This document shows positions 35,998 through 43,273 of a stretch of 64,000 bases of DNA, in pieces; the stretch's first letter is position 1; each line of letters starts with the position of its first letter. The notes beneath the pieces are model-generated. The model saw only the letters and a list, made by a program, of their open reading frames with translations. It made no database searches and was not told the origin of the DNA. The translations under genes were made by a program, and so were the position numbers. Source of the DNA: Pseudomonadota bacterium (GTDB lineage Bacteria; Myxococcota_A; UBA796; GCA-2862545); the NCBI GenBank assembly GCA_947475315.1, contig CANJMY010000003.1:29491-93490 (forward strand). The letters are read 5' to 3'.

Positions 35998-36534
35998 ATG
36001 AGGACCGTATTGTTTGGCGCGCTGATCTGTCTTGGCGCGTGTGCTCAGGGTGTGACGGACAAGGGCGACACCGACGGCACGACCGACGGCACGACCGACT
36101 CCGACCTCGCGGGCGTGGACACGGACCTGCTCGGCGAGTGCGACACCACCAATGAGGACTGCGCCCCCGGCGTGCGCGGCTGCGGCGGCCAGGGCAGCAC
36201 CATGCTCCCCGGCTCCGACTGCCTGGCCTGCCACACCGCCGGCGGGCGCGCCCCGGAGTGGACCGCGGCGGGAACGATCTTCACCGACGCGTCGGGCCTG
36301 AGCCCCGCCAAGAACGTGACGGTCACGATCACCGACAAGGACGGCAATATCGCCGCGGTGAACTCGAACTCGGCCGGCAACTTCTACACGACCCGCTCCC
36401 TCAACTTCCCGATCACGGTCGAGATTGAAAAGAACGGCGTGAAGAAGCAGATGGCGTCCGCCGTGGACAGCGGCGGCTGCAACGCCTGCCACTCGTGCAG
36501 CGGCGAAGCGGGCGGCAAGCTCTTCGCGCCCTGA
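35998..36534 (+). CDS. Lipoprotein with two CXXCH motifs
   Basis: The product is 178 residues, with a signal peptide ending in the lipobox LGAC (Cys15), then a Thr/Asp-rich linker. Two c-type heme-binding patterns occur, CLACH at 75-79 and CNACH at 161-165. Between them, at about 92-150, lies a sequence resembling a carboxypeptidase-regulatory Ig-like domain (TIFTDASGLSPAKNVTVTITDKDG, cited by its ends). Five further Cys could form disulfides. It may be a diheme surface lipoprotein, but no distal ligands are obvious and the motifs could bind another metal. RBS GGAGG upstream. Confidence 0.75.
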   Translation: MRTVLFGALICLGACAQGVTDKGDTDGTTDGTTDSDLAGVDTDLLGECDTTNEDCAPGVRGCGGQGSTMLPGSDCLACHTAGGRAPEWTAAGTIFTDASGLSPAKNVTVTITDKDGNIAAVNSNSAGNFYTTRSLNFPITVEIEKNGVKKQMASAVDSGGCNACHSCSGEAGGKLFAP

Positions 36535-36558
36535 TGGCGTCGCCTAGGTGCGGTCGCG

Positions 36559-37818
36559 CTACTTGCTTGCGGGGCGCGCGACCGGAACCTTGGGCAGCCA
36601 CGCATCGACCTCGGCCTTGAAGGCCGACATCAGCGACGGATCGAGCGGCTCCACGTTGGGCATGACCTCCTTCATCGCGTCGACGAAGCGGCCGTTCTTC
36701 CACATCTGGTAGTGCATGTGCGGGCCGGTAGACAGGCCGGTCATGCCGACGCGGCCGATGAGCTGACCCTGGTGCACGTTGGCGCCGCGCCGCACCAGGA
36801 CGGCCGACATGTGCGAGTACGACGTGTCGTAGCCGCCTTCGTGACGCAGCTTCACGAAATTGCCGTGCCCGCCGCTGGGGCCCGCAAAGTCCACCACGCC
36901 GTCCGCCACCGCGCGCACGGGCGTGCCGATCGGCGCCCCGAAGTCCGTGCCGTTGTGCGGCCGCGTGATCTTGAGGATGGGGTGGAAGCGGTGGATGTTG
37001 AAGCCCGACGTGACGCGCGAGAATTCGATCGGCGAGCGCAGGAACGGACGCTTCGCAGCGGTTCCATCGGAGTGGTACCAGCCCTCCTTCCCGTCCGGCC
37101 TCAAGAACCGGACCATCTCGTAGACGTCCTTGCCGTTGATGAAGCGGACCGCGCGCAGGGTGCCGAGCTTGTCCTTGTGGCCCTCGGACGTCAGCACATC
37201 GCCCACCAGCCCGAGCTTGGCGTTGGGCTGGATCTCCGTGTTGAAGTCGACCTCGTACTCGAAGATCTTGGCGAGCACGTCGAGGTCCGTCGCCCGCAGG
37301 CCCGCGTCCATGCCCGCCTGCCAGAGCGAGGACGTGACGGTCAGCGTCATCGTCGTCTCACGCGCGACGTACTGAACCTCCTCCATGGAGGCGGTCCAGG
37401 CGTCACCGGCGCGACTCATGACCAGCGTGTGGTCCTCGTCGACGTGGTAGCGAAGGCCCACCGGCGTGGCGTCGCCGTCCTCAAACTCGAGCGACAGCTC
37501 GGAGCCCGGGTGGATGGTCACCAGGTCGTAGACCGACAGCGCCGCGTCACGCAGCACGTTCGCCGACACGGACCACGGATCCATGATCTCGCCGAAGCTG
37601 GATCCAGACCGAATGGTGAGCGGGATCGACAAGCGGTCGATGGGCAGCGCCTTGACGGCGGCCACAGGGGCGACCGGCGTGACAGGCGTGACAGGCGCGG
37701 CGGCAGGCTCCAGCGCGATCGCGCCAGGGCGGGTAGCCGAGAGCACGCCCGCGATCAGCAGCCCGAGGAGGAGCGCCGCGCGCAGCACGCGTTGGCCAGT
37801 GCTGGCAGGCGTGGCCAT
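36559..37818 (-). CDS. M23 family metallopeptidase (MepM-like)
   Basis: Predicted peptidoglycan endopeptidase. The product is 419 residues: signal anchor at about 12-30, a Pro/Val-rich linker, an N-terminal regulatory domain (about 60-260), then the M23 domain. The zinc ligands are intact: His in HNGTDFGAPIGTPV (HxxxD), and HMH in TGPHMHYQMW. SRVTSGFNIHRFHPILK matches the MepM entry to the catalytic domain. As every zinc ligand is present it is probably active rather than an EnvC/NlpD-type activator. Confidence 0.92.
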   Translation of the reverse strand: MATPASTGQRVLRAALLLGLLIAGVLSATRPGAIALEPAAAPVTPVTPVAPVAAVKALPIDRLSIPLTIRSGSSFGEIMDPWSVSANVLRDAALSVYDLVTIHPGSELSLEFEDGDATPVGLRYHVDEDHTLVMSRAGDAWTASMEEVQYVARETTMTLTVTSSLWQAGMDAGLRATDLDVLAKIFEYEVDFNTEIQPNAKLGLVGDVLTSEGHKDKLGTLRAVRFINGKDVYEMVRFLRPDGKEGWYHSDGTAAKRPFLRSPIEFSRVTSGFNIHRFHPILKITRPHNGTDFGAPIGTPVRAVADGVVDFAGPSGGHGNFVKLRHEGGYDTSYSHMSAVLVRRGANVHQGQLIGRVGMTGLSTGPHMHYQMWKNGRFVDAMKEVMPNVEPLDPSLMSAFKAEVDAWLPKVPVARPASK

Positions 37819-37828
37819 CCAGTCGCCG

Positions 37829-38347
37829 TCAGATCAGGCCGCGACGCTTCTTCACGTCCCGAACCGCGCCGCGAATGGCGATCTCGTAGTCGACCGTGCC
37901 CTCCGCGATGTTCTTGATCTTGGTCTTGGCCTCGTCGCGGATCTCTTCCTCGTTCACGTCATGGCCGCGGATCACGTCCATGAGCTTGCGGTAGATCACC
38001 TTGTCTTCGGCGAAGACTTCGTCGATGTGCGGCGAGATCATGAGGTTCTCGACGAACTGACGGATCAGGAAGCGCTCGACGTCGTCGCCCACGGGGTGGC
38101 CGCGCTCTTCCGCCACGCGGTTGCGGGTCTTGCCGTACTGGTCGTACGAGAGCGCGTCGCGCGCCATCTGGTCGCGGATCTCCTCGCGGAGATCACCGTC
38201 GCGGCGCTGGTAGTCGTCCATGATCGCCTGGATGTCGGCCACGGCCTCGTCGCGGCCGTTCGGGGCGAGTTCGATGTCGCCGTCACGCGCGAGGACGTCG
38301 ATGCACTCTGCGGCGATGAGCGGGATCTTGGAGCGGTAGAGCTTCAT
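37829..38347 (-). CDS. DUF507 family protein
   Basis: The product is 172 residues, cytosolic, highly charged and helical. It begins MKLYRSKIPLIAAECIDVL, which is the DUF507 start, and holds two related halves, as longer members of the family do. Function unknown; the family is common in Myxococcota and related groups. The ATG overlaps the stop of the upstream outer-membrane-like gene (ATGA), which suggests the two are made together. Confidence 0.88.
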   Translation of the reverse strand: MKLYRSKIPLIAAECIDVLARDGDIELAPNGRDEAVADIQAIMDDYQRRDGDLREEIRDQMARDALSYDQYGKTRNRVAEERGHPVGDDVERFLIRQFVENLMISPHIDEVFAEDKVIYRKLMDVIRGHDVNEEEIRDEAKTKIKNIAEGTVDYEIAIRGAVRDVKKRRGLI

Positions 38348-39102
38348 GGTCGAACCTGCGCGGGGTCGGGGTGCGAGTCCTGGGTGCGGCCAAGTCGGAA
38401 GGAGACTCCGATGGCGGCACGGACCGGATTCCAGGCGAAGGCTTCGCGTCGCGCGTCGAGCGCGGGCAACGCCTTGTGGAGCCCTCTGGGAGCGAAGAAC
38501 GCCGCCCCGTAGCCCGCCGTCACCCACAGGTCCACACGGGGCGCCAACGCCGAGGTGAGGCCGACATCCACCGCCGCCCACGGCGCCACCTGCGCGGTGT
38601 ACGGGTCGAGGTTGGACGTGTCTCCGACGTCGTTCACGGCGGGGTCCAGCAGGGCCACGCTCGACCCACGCAGCGCGTGGAACACGCCGCTCACCGCCAC
38701 GCCGCCCGACAGCCCGAACATCGGCCGCGTGCGACCACGCACGGGCACGGTGAGGTCCACGCCAAGGTCAAACAGGCCGTTCAAGACGTACGCGTGGTGC
38801 GCGTTGTCGTCCTCGACCCGGTACACCAGGCCGTCCGCGTTCACGTCCCAGGTGAGCTGGTCCACGCCGCGGCAGCCTTCTAGATCCAGGTCCAGGCGCA
38901 GCGCGACGACCGGCGTCAGGTGAACCCGGATGGGGACGCGGAAGATCGCGCCTGCGCCCAAGCGGGTGTCTCGGTTCGACGCCCGATCCGGCAAATCCAC
39001 CGCCGCCCCCGCGCCCAGCCCGATGTCCGCGCGCACCGGCTCTGCCCACGCCCGCGACGACGCGAGGAGGAGGAGCGCCGAGATGCAAACGGTCCGGATC
39101 AC
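38344..39102 (-). CDS. Outer-membrane-type hypothetical protein
   Basis: The product is about 252 residues from GTG at 39102, giving a signal peptide (VIRTVCISALLLLASSRAWA) and a mature part with alternating hydrophobic strands and Gly/aromatic turns, such as FGLSGGVAVSGVF and WVTAGYGAAFF. This suggests a small beta-barrel. An in-frame ATG at 39135 would give a longer, less typical signal. I do not recognise a specific family. It is coupled to the DUF507 gene. Confidence 0.65.
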   Translation of the reverse strand: MIRTVCISALLLLASSRAWAEPVRADIGLGAGAAVDLPDRASNRDTRLGAGAIFRVPIRVHLTPVVALRLDLDLEGCRGVDQLTWDVNADGLVYRVEDDNAHHAYVLNGLFDLGVDLTVPVRGRTRPMFGLSGGVAVSGVFHALRGSSVALLDPAVNDVGDTSNLDPYTAQVAPWAAVDVGLTSALAPRVDLWVTAGYGAAFFAPRGLHKALPALDARREAFAWNPVRAAIGVSFRLGRTQDSHPDPAQVRP

Positions 39103-39174
39103 ATGGGCCCCAGGGACCTGCCCGACGTAGCACACGCGCGGCCGGTTGCACGCCCCGGCCGCGTCAGTCGGCGG

Positions 39175-39888
39175 TCAGCGCCCGGCGATCTCACGCAGCG
39201 CAGGCAGATCCAGCAGCACGACCCGCCGTCCCTCGGACGCCACGGTGCCGTGCGCGCGCATCTCGACCATGGCGACGCTCACCGTCTCGCGGGTGGCCCC
39301 GATCAGCGCCGCCATCTCGCGGTGGGTCAGGCGCAAGTCGACGATCACGCCGCGGCTGTCTCGCACGCCGAACCGGTCGGACAGGTCGAGCAGCAGCCGG
39401 GCGAGCCGGGTGCGCGCGCCGTTGACCGTGACGAGCGCCAGCCGCGAGGCCAGGCGGCGCCCGGGGTCGCCCGCGAGCTCAAGCACGGCAGGGATCATCT
39501 CCGGGTGAGTCGCGAGCCAGCGCTCGAAGGACTCGCGCGGCCACCACAGCAGGGCGCTGTCCTCGTGCGCGACGGCCTCGTCGTAGCGCGCGCCGCCGAC
39601 CACGCCGACAAAGCACCCGCGCCCGCAGATGTCGAGCGCGACGTCGTGCTCCTCGCCCATGCGGTTGAGCAGCAGCACGCCCGAGCGCACCACGCCCACG
39701 CCGTTGGCCGCCTCACCCTGACGCCACAGCCGCTCGCCGCGACGCAAGCGGCGAGGCACGGCCAGCTCCGCCAGCTCGTCGATGGCGCCCAGGCGCGACC
39801 GCGCGAAGGCCGGGAGCTGGGACAGGAAGCTCGCGGCCCCCATCGAGGAGCGGCGTGTCGGGTCGACCAGAGTCAGCGTCGCGGTCAT
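39175..39888 (-). CDS. Crp/Fnr family transcriptional regulator
   Basis: The product is 237 residues. An N-terminal cyclic-nucleotide-binding-type barrel (about 30-145) is followed by a dimer helix and a winged helix with recognition segment LTHREMAALIGATRETVSVAMVEM at about 188-211, a standard Crp/Fnr HTH. The FNR-type N-terminal cysteines are missing. Residues for cAMP binding cannot be confirmed. It is divergent from tRNA-Met, with 125 bases between. Its target is unknown. Confidence 0.92.
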   Translation of the reverse strand: MTATLTLVDPTRRSSMGAASFLSQLPAFARSRLGAIDELAELAVPRRLRRGERLWRQGEAANGVGVVRSGVLLLNRMGEEHDVALDICGRGCFVGVVGGARYDEAVAHEDSALLWWPRESFERWLATHPEMIPAVLELAGDPGRRLASRLALVTVNGARTRLARLLLDLSDRFGVRDSRGVIVDLRLTHREMAALIGATRETVSVAMVEMRAHGTVASEGRRVVLLDLPALREIAGR

Positions 39889-39974
39889 AGGCGGCCTCCA
39901 CGAAAAGGAGGTGTAGGACGCCGGTCGTTTGTAAACGGCGATCGTGATCTGAGAGATCGACGCGCTTCAGATCG

Positions 39975-40002
39975 TTGACAGGGCGCGCCTCTCGGTTAAA
40001 CG
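39975..40002 (+). promoter_or_regulatory. Promoter of tRNA-Met
   Basis: TTGACA (39975-39980), 16 bases, TAAACG (39997-40002), GC-rich discriminator, 11 bases before the tRNA. The -35 is perfect; the -10 matches in three positions. Confidence 0.5.
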
Positions 40003-40013
40003 GCGCCCGCTTC

Positions 40014-40087
40014 GGCTCGGTAGCTCAGCTGGTTAGAGCACTCGGTTCATACCCGGGGTGTCGACGGTTCAAATCCGCCCCGAGCCA
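40014..40087 (+). tRNA. tRNA-Met (CAT)
   Basis: Cloverleaf: acceptor GGCTCGG/CCGAGCC, D-arm GCTC/GAGC, anticodon stem CTCGG/CCGGG with loop TTCATAC (anticodon CAT), T-loop GGTTCAAAT. CCA is not encoded. The complete acceptor pairing (G1-C72) excludes the initiator. Elongator Met is favoured, but a lysidine-type tRNA-Ile(CAT) is not fully excluded. One C-G/G-G oddity sits at the base of the anticodon stem. Confidence 0.9.
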
Positions 40088-40114
40088 CTCCTTGCGCCTC
40101 ACGGCGCGCGACGC

Positions 40115-40165
40115 ATCCCCCGGAAAGGTCCCCTGCTAGTCAGGTCCTTCCGGGGGATTCTTTCG
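40115..40165 (+). terminator. Terminator after tRNA-Met
   Basis: ATCCCCCGGAA (40115-40125) pairs perfectly with TTCCGGGGGAT (40148-40158), and a further GG/CC part lies inside the loop. The sequence after the stem is TCTTTCG, moderately T-rich. It lies 28 bases after the tRNA. Confidence 0.75.
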
Positions 40166-40243
40166 TTTCGGCCCCCGCCACGCAGCGCGTCCGCCGGACG
40201 GCACGCCGCGCGTTAGCGTTCCGGACCTGCGTCCAGAGGTCCT

Positions 40244-41377
40244 ATGCGCCGCGCCCTGCTCCTCGCCGTGTTGACGCTCACCGCTTGCGTCGGCGACGCG
40301 CCCGCGCCCGCGGACACCGACACGGCGGCAGGGTTTGAGGTCGTGGGGCCTTACGTCGCGGGCACGGCGGCGTTCACCGCGACCGACGCCGCCCGTGAGC
40401 GCACCCTGAACGCGCAGGTCTGGTACCCGGCCACCGAGTCCGCGCGCGCCGACGCCGACGCCGGCTTCCGCGTCGAGCAGTTTGGGTTTGGTGACGAGGT
40501 CGAGACGCTCACCGGACTTCTCGCCGCGGCGCGGGATCCTGGCACGCGGCGCACGGCGCACGCCGCGGTGGACGCGCCGCTCGCAGACGGCGGCCCCTGG
40601 CCCGTGGTGATGTTCTCGCACTGCATGAACTGCACGCGCTTCTCGACGTTCCAGATCGCCGAGCGGCTGGCGAGCCACGGCTACGCGGTGATCGCGCCGG
40701 ACCACGCCGGCGGCACACTCTACGACGAGGTCGCCGGGGACTCGGCGCCGCTGGGCGCGGACTTTCTCAACGTGCGCGCGGCCGACATCTCCTTCCTGCT
40801 CGATGAGGCGCTCGACGCGGGCACCACCGCGCTCCCCGAGGCGCTGCGTGGCCAGCTCGACGGGACCCGGGTGGGCGTGTTCGGCCACAGCTTCGGCGGC
40901 ATCACCACCGGGCGCGTGCTCATGCTCGACGACCGCCCCAAGTCTGGCCTGTCGTTCGGGGCGCCCATGGAGAACCCCCTCACCCCCGGCGTGACCCTGG
41001 CCGATCTGCACGTCCCGATCGCGTTCGTCGTGGCGACCGAGGACAACAGCATCACCGAGGTCGGCAACATCACGATCCGGAACAACTACGCGAGCGCCAA
41101 CCCGCCCGTCACCAAGCTGGAGGTGACCGACGCGGGCCACTGGTCGTTCACCACGATCTGCGGCCTGACCCCTAGCTTTGACCCGGGCTGCGACCCTGAC
41201 GCCACGCGCCAGACCGACGGCGCGCCGTTCACCTACGCGGACATCGACGCGGTGCGGGAGCTTTCGGCGTCCTGGGCCACCGCCTGGTTCGCCGCGACCC
41301 TGGACGACGACGCGGACGCCCGCGCCTGGCTGCTCGCCCCGCACGACGGCGCCACCGTAGAGACCCGCGAGCCGTGA
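40244..41377 (+). CDS. Lipoprotein alpha/beta hydrolase
   Basis: The product is 377 residues with the lipobox LTAC (Cys15). The alpha/beta-hydrolase nucleophile elbow is GHSFGG (Ser216), and WPVVMFSHCMNCTRFS precedes the lid region. The layout resembles platelet-activating-factor acetylhydrolase-like and dienelactone-hydrolase-like esterases. A catalytic His is plausible in TDAGHWSF (about residue 305). The substrate is unknown. The gene stands alone between the tRNA-Met terminator and a convergent membrane gene. Confidence 0.85.
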   Translation: MRRALLLAVLTLTACVGDAPAPADTDTAAGFEVVGPYVAGTAAFTATDAARERTLNAQVWYPATESARADADAGFRVEQFGFGDEVETLTGLLAAARDPGTRRTAHAAVDAPLADGGPWPVVMFSHCMNCTRFSTFQIAERLASHGYAVIAPDHAGGTLYDEVAGDSAPLGADFLNVRAADISFLLDEALDAGTTALPEALRGQLDGTRVGVFGHSFGGITTGRVLMLDDRPKSGLSFGAPMENPLTPGVTLADLHVPIAFVVATEDNSITEVGNITIRNNYASANPPVTKLEVTDAGHWSFTTICGLTPSFDPGCDPDATRQTDGAPFTYADIDAVRELSASWATAWFAATLDDDADARAWLLAPHDGATVETREP

Positions 41378-41381
41378 GGCC

Positions 41382-41726
41382 CTAGCGGAAGAGCGACAGG
41401 AACCAGCGCACCGTCAGCACCTCAGCGCCGTTGGCCCGCGCCATCATCGCGACCGACACGCCCGTCACGAAGCCCGTCGCGAACACCATCAGCGCAGCAC
41501 CCCACCGCAAGCCCCGCAGCGCGGCGGCGGCCCGGACGCGGTGCTGCGGCTCGTCGTCGCCGTCTGGGCGGTCGGCCAACAGCGACAGCACCAGATCCGG
41601 GTGCACCCACAGGTGCCACAGCGTGCTCGAGAGCACGACCGCGATGGCGCACAGGCCCCCGACAATGAGCGCTTCCCCCGCGACCGGCACCTCGCTCGAC
41701 CTCCCGACGCGCCGAACCTCACGCAT
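41382..41726 (-). CDS. Small two-helix membrane protein
   Basis: The product is 114 residues from ATG at 41726. Two hydrophobic helices (about 18-40 and 75-97) are separated by a charged loop with DRPDGDDEPQHRVRAA. Third-position GC is high, which supports real coding. I do not recognise the family. The open frame continues upstream to 41855, so the start is uncertain. It ends four bases from the end of the convergent hydrolase gene. Confidence 0.6.
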   Translation of the reverse strand: MREVRRVGRSSEVPVAGEALIVGGLCAIAVVLSSTLWHLWVHPDLVLSLLADRPDGDDEPQHRVRAAAALRGLRWGAALMVFATGFVTGVSVAMMARANGAEVLTVRWFLSLFR

Positions 41727-41934
41727 CCGCACCAGGGACGCCACATGCCCACGGACATTCCTGGGCTTGGGGACGTTGTGGGACGAAATCGGCCGCGCGG
41801 GTGGCCATGCCCCGGGCGATGCACTAGAACCGCGCGCCCCCGGAGCCACGTCCATGGACGGCAGCAGTCGACGAACCCTTCCGACCTGACCTCGTCCTGT
41901 GGGCCCCTCCCGCCGGACCGGCAGGAGGTGTCAT

Positions 41935-43272
41935 GTGAACACCCATGATGTCGCCGCGGGACGCATCAGCGTCCACGAAGCCCTCGTCAGCCTGCGTGAC
42001 GACTGGCGCGGTCTGTCGCCCGAAGCTCGCCTCACCCGCTTCCGCACGCTCGGACACGGCGAGGCAGAGTCGCTGTTCCTGAGCCTGGGCTCGCACGAGC
42101 AGGCCGATCTGCTGTCAGACCTGCCGGCGGACGAGCGTCGCCTGTGGATCCGCGACCTGGATCCTGAGGACGCCGTCGACGTGGTGCAGAACGTCCCGGA
42201 CTTCCTGCGCGCCGAGATGATGGAGTTGCTCGACCCGATCACCCGCAGCGAGGTGAAGGGCCTGCTCGCCTACGCCGAGGACGACGCCGGCGGCCTGATG
42301 AGCCCGCGCTTCTCGGCCGTGCGCGCCGACATGACAATCGAGGGCGCGCTCGCCTACCTGCGTCGGCGCGCCGCCCAGCAGTACGAGACCACCTACTACG
42401 TGTACGTGCTCGAAGATCAGCACCCGATCGGCGTGGTGTCGATCCGCAACATGCTCTCGCTGCCGTCCGGCGCGATGATCCGCGACGCCATGCACTCCCC
42501 GATCGTCACCGTGCTCGACACGATGGATCAGGAAGAGGTCAGCCGCGTGTTCGCCGACCACGATCTGCTGGCCATCCCCGTTGTGGACGTCGAAGGCCGC
42601 ATGAAGGGCATCGTCACGGTCGACGACATCGTGCACGTCGTCCGCGAAGAGGCCACCGAGGACGCCCAGAAGTTCGGCGGCATGGAGGCCCTCGACCTGC
42701 CCTACCTGGACAACGATCTGCAGGACATGGTCCGCAAGCGCGCGGGCTGGCTGTCGGTCCTGTTCGTCTCGGAGATGCTCACGGCCACCGCGATGGGCGT
42801 CTACCAGGACGAGATCCAGCGCGTGGTGCTGCTGGCGCTGTTCATCCCGCTGATCATCTCCAGCGGCGGCAACTCGGGCAGCCAGGCGTCCACGCTCGTC
42901 ATCCGCGCGATGGCGCTGGGCGAGGTGCGCCTGGTCGACTGGTGGCGCGTCGCCAAGCGCGAGCTGGTGGCGGGCCTGACGCTGGGCCTCATCCTTGGCG
43001 TGCTCGGCTTCATCCGCATCGCAGCCTGGCAGGCGATGTTCTCCACCTACGGCGAGCAGTGGCTCCGCGTGGCGCTTACCGTGTCGTGCAGCTTGGTCGG
43101 CGTGGTGCTGTTCGGCAGCTTCGCCGGGTCCATGCTGCCGTTCGCGCTGAAGCGGGCAGGCCTCGACCCCGCCAGCGCCTCGGGGCCCTTCGTCGCCACG
43201 CTGGTGGATGTCACCGGCATCGTGATCTACTTCACGTTCGCCAACTTCTGGCTTGGCGCCCTGATGCACTGA
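41935..43272 (+). CDS. mgtE: Magnesium transporter MgtE
   Basis: Mg2+-gated channel of the inner membrane. The product is 445 residues: cytosolic N domain (about 15-130, with LLSDLPADERRLWIRDLDPEDAVDVV, cited by its ends), two CBS domains (about 135-250, IRDAMHSPIVTV), a plug helix, and five membrane helices (about 280-440). SSGGNSGSQASTLVIRAMALGE is the selectivity signature of the family. The start is GTG at 41935 with a strong AGGAGG. No M-box-type leader is visible upstream. Confidence 0.95.
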   Translation: MNTHDVAAGRISVHEALVSLRDDWRGLSPEARLTRFRTLGHGEAESLFLSLGSHEQADLLSDLPADERRLWIRDLDPEDAVDVVQNVPDFLRAEMMELLDPITRSEVKGLLAYAEDDAGGLMSPRFSAVRADMTIEGALAYLRRRAAQQYETTYYVYVLEDQHPIGVVSIRNMLSLPSGAMIRDAMHSPIVTVLDTMDQEEVSRVFADHDLLAIPVVDVEGRMKGIVTVDDIVHVVREEATEDAQKFGGMEALDLPYLDNDLQDMVRKRAGWLSVLFVSEMLTATAMGVYQDEIQRVVLLALFIPLIISSGGNSGSQASTLVIRAMALGEVRLVDWWRVAKRELVAGLTLGLILGVLGFIRIAAWQAMFSTYGEQWLRVALTVSCSLVGVVLFGSFAGSMLPFALKRAGLDPASASGPFVATLVDVTGIVIYFTFANFWLGALMH

Positions 43273-43273
43273 C

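Noticed and set aside
41856..41934. M-box magnesium riboswitch before mgtE
   Set aside because: The gap is too short and lacks the expected paired elements.
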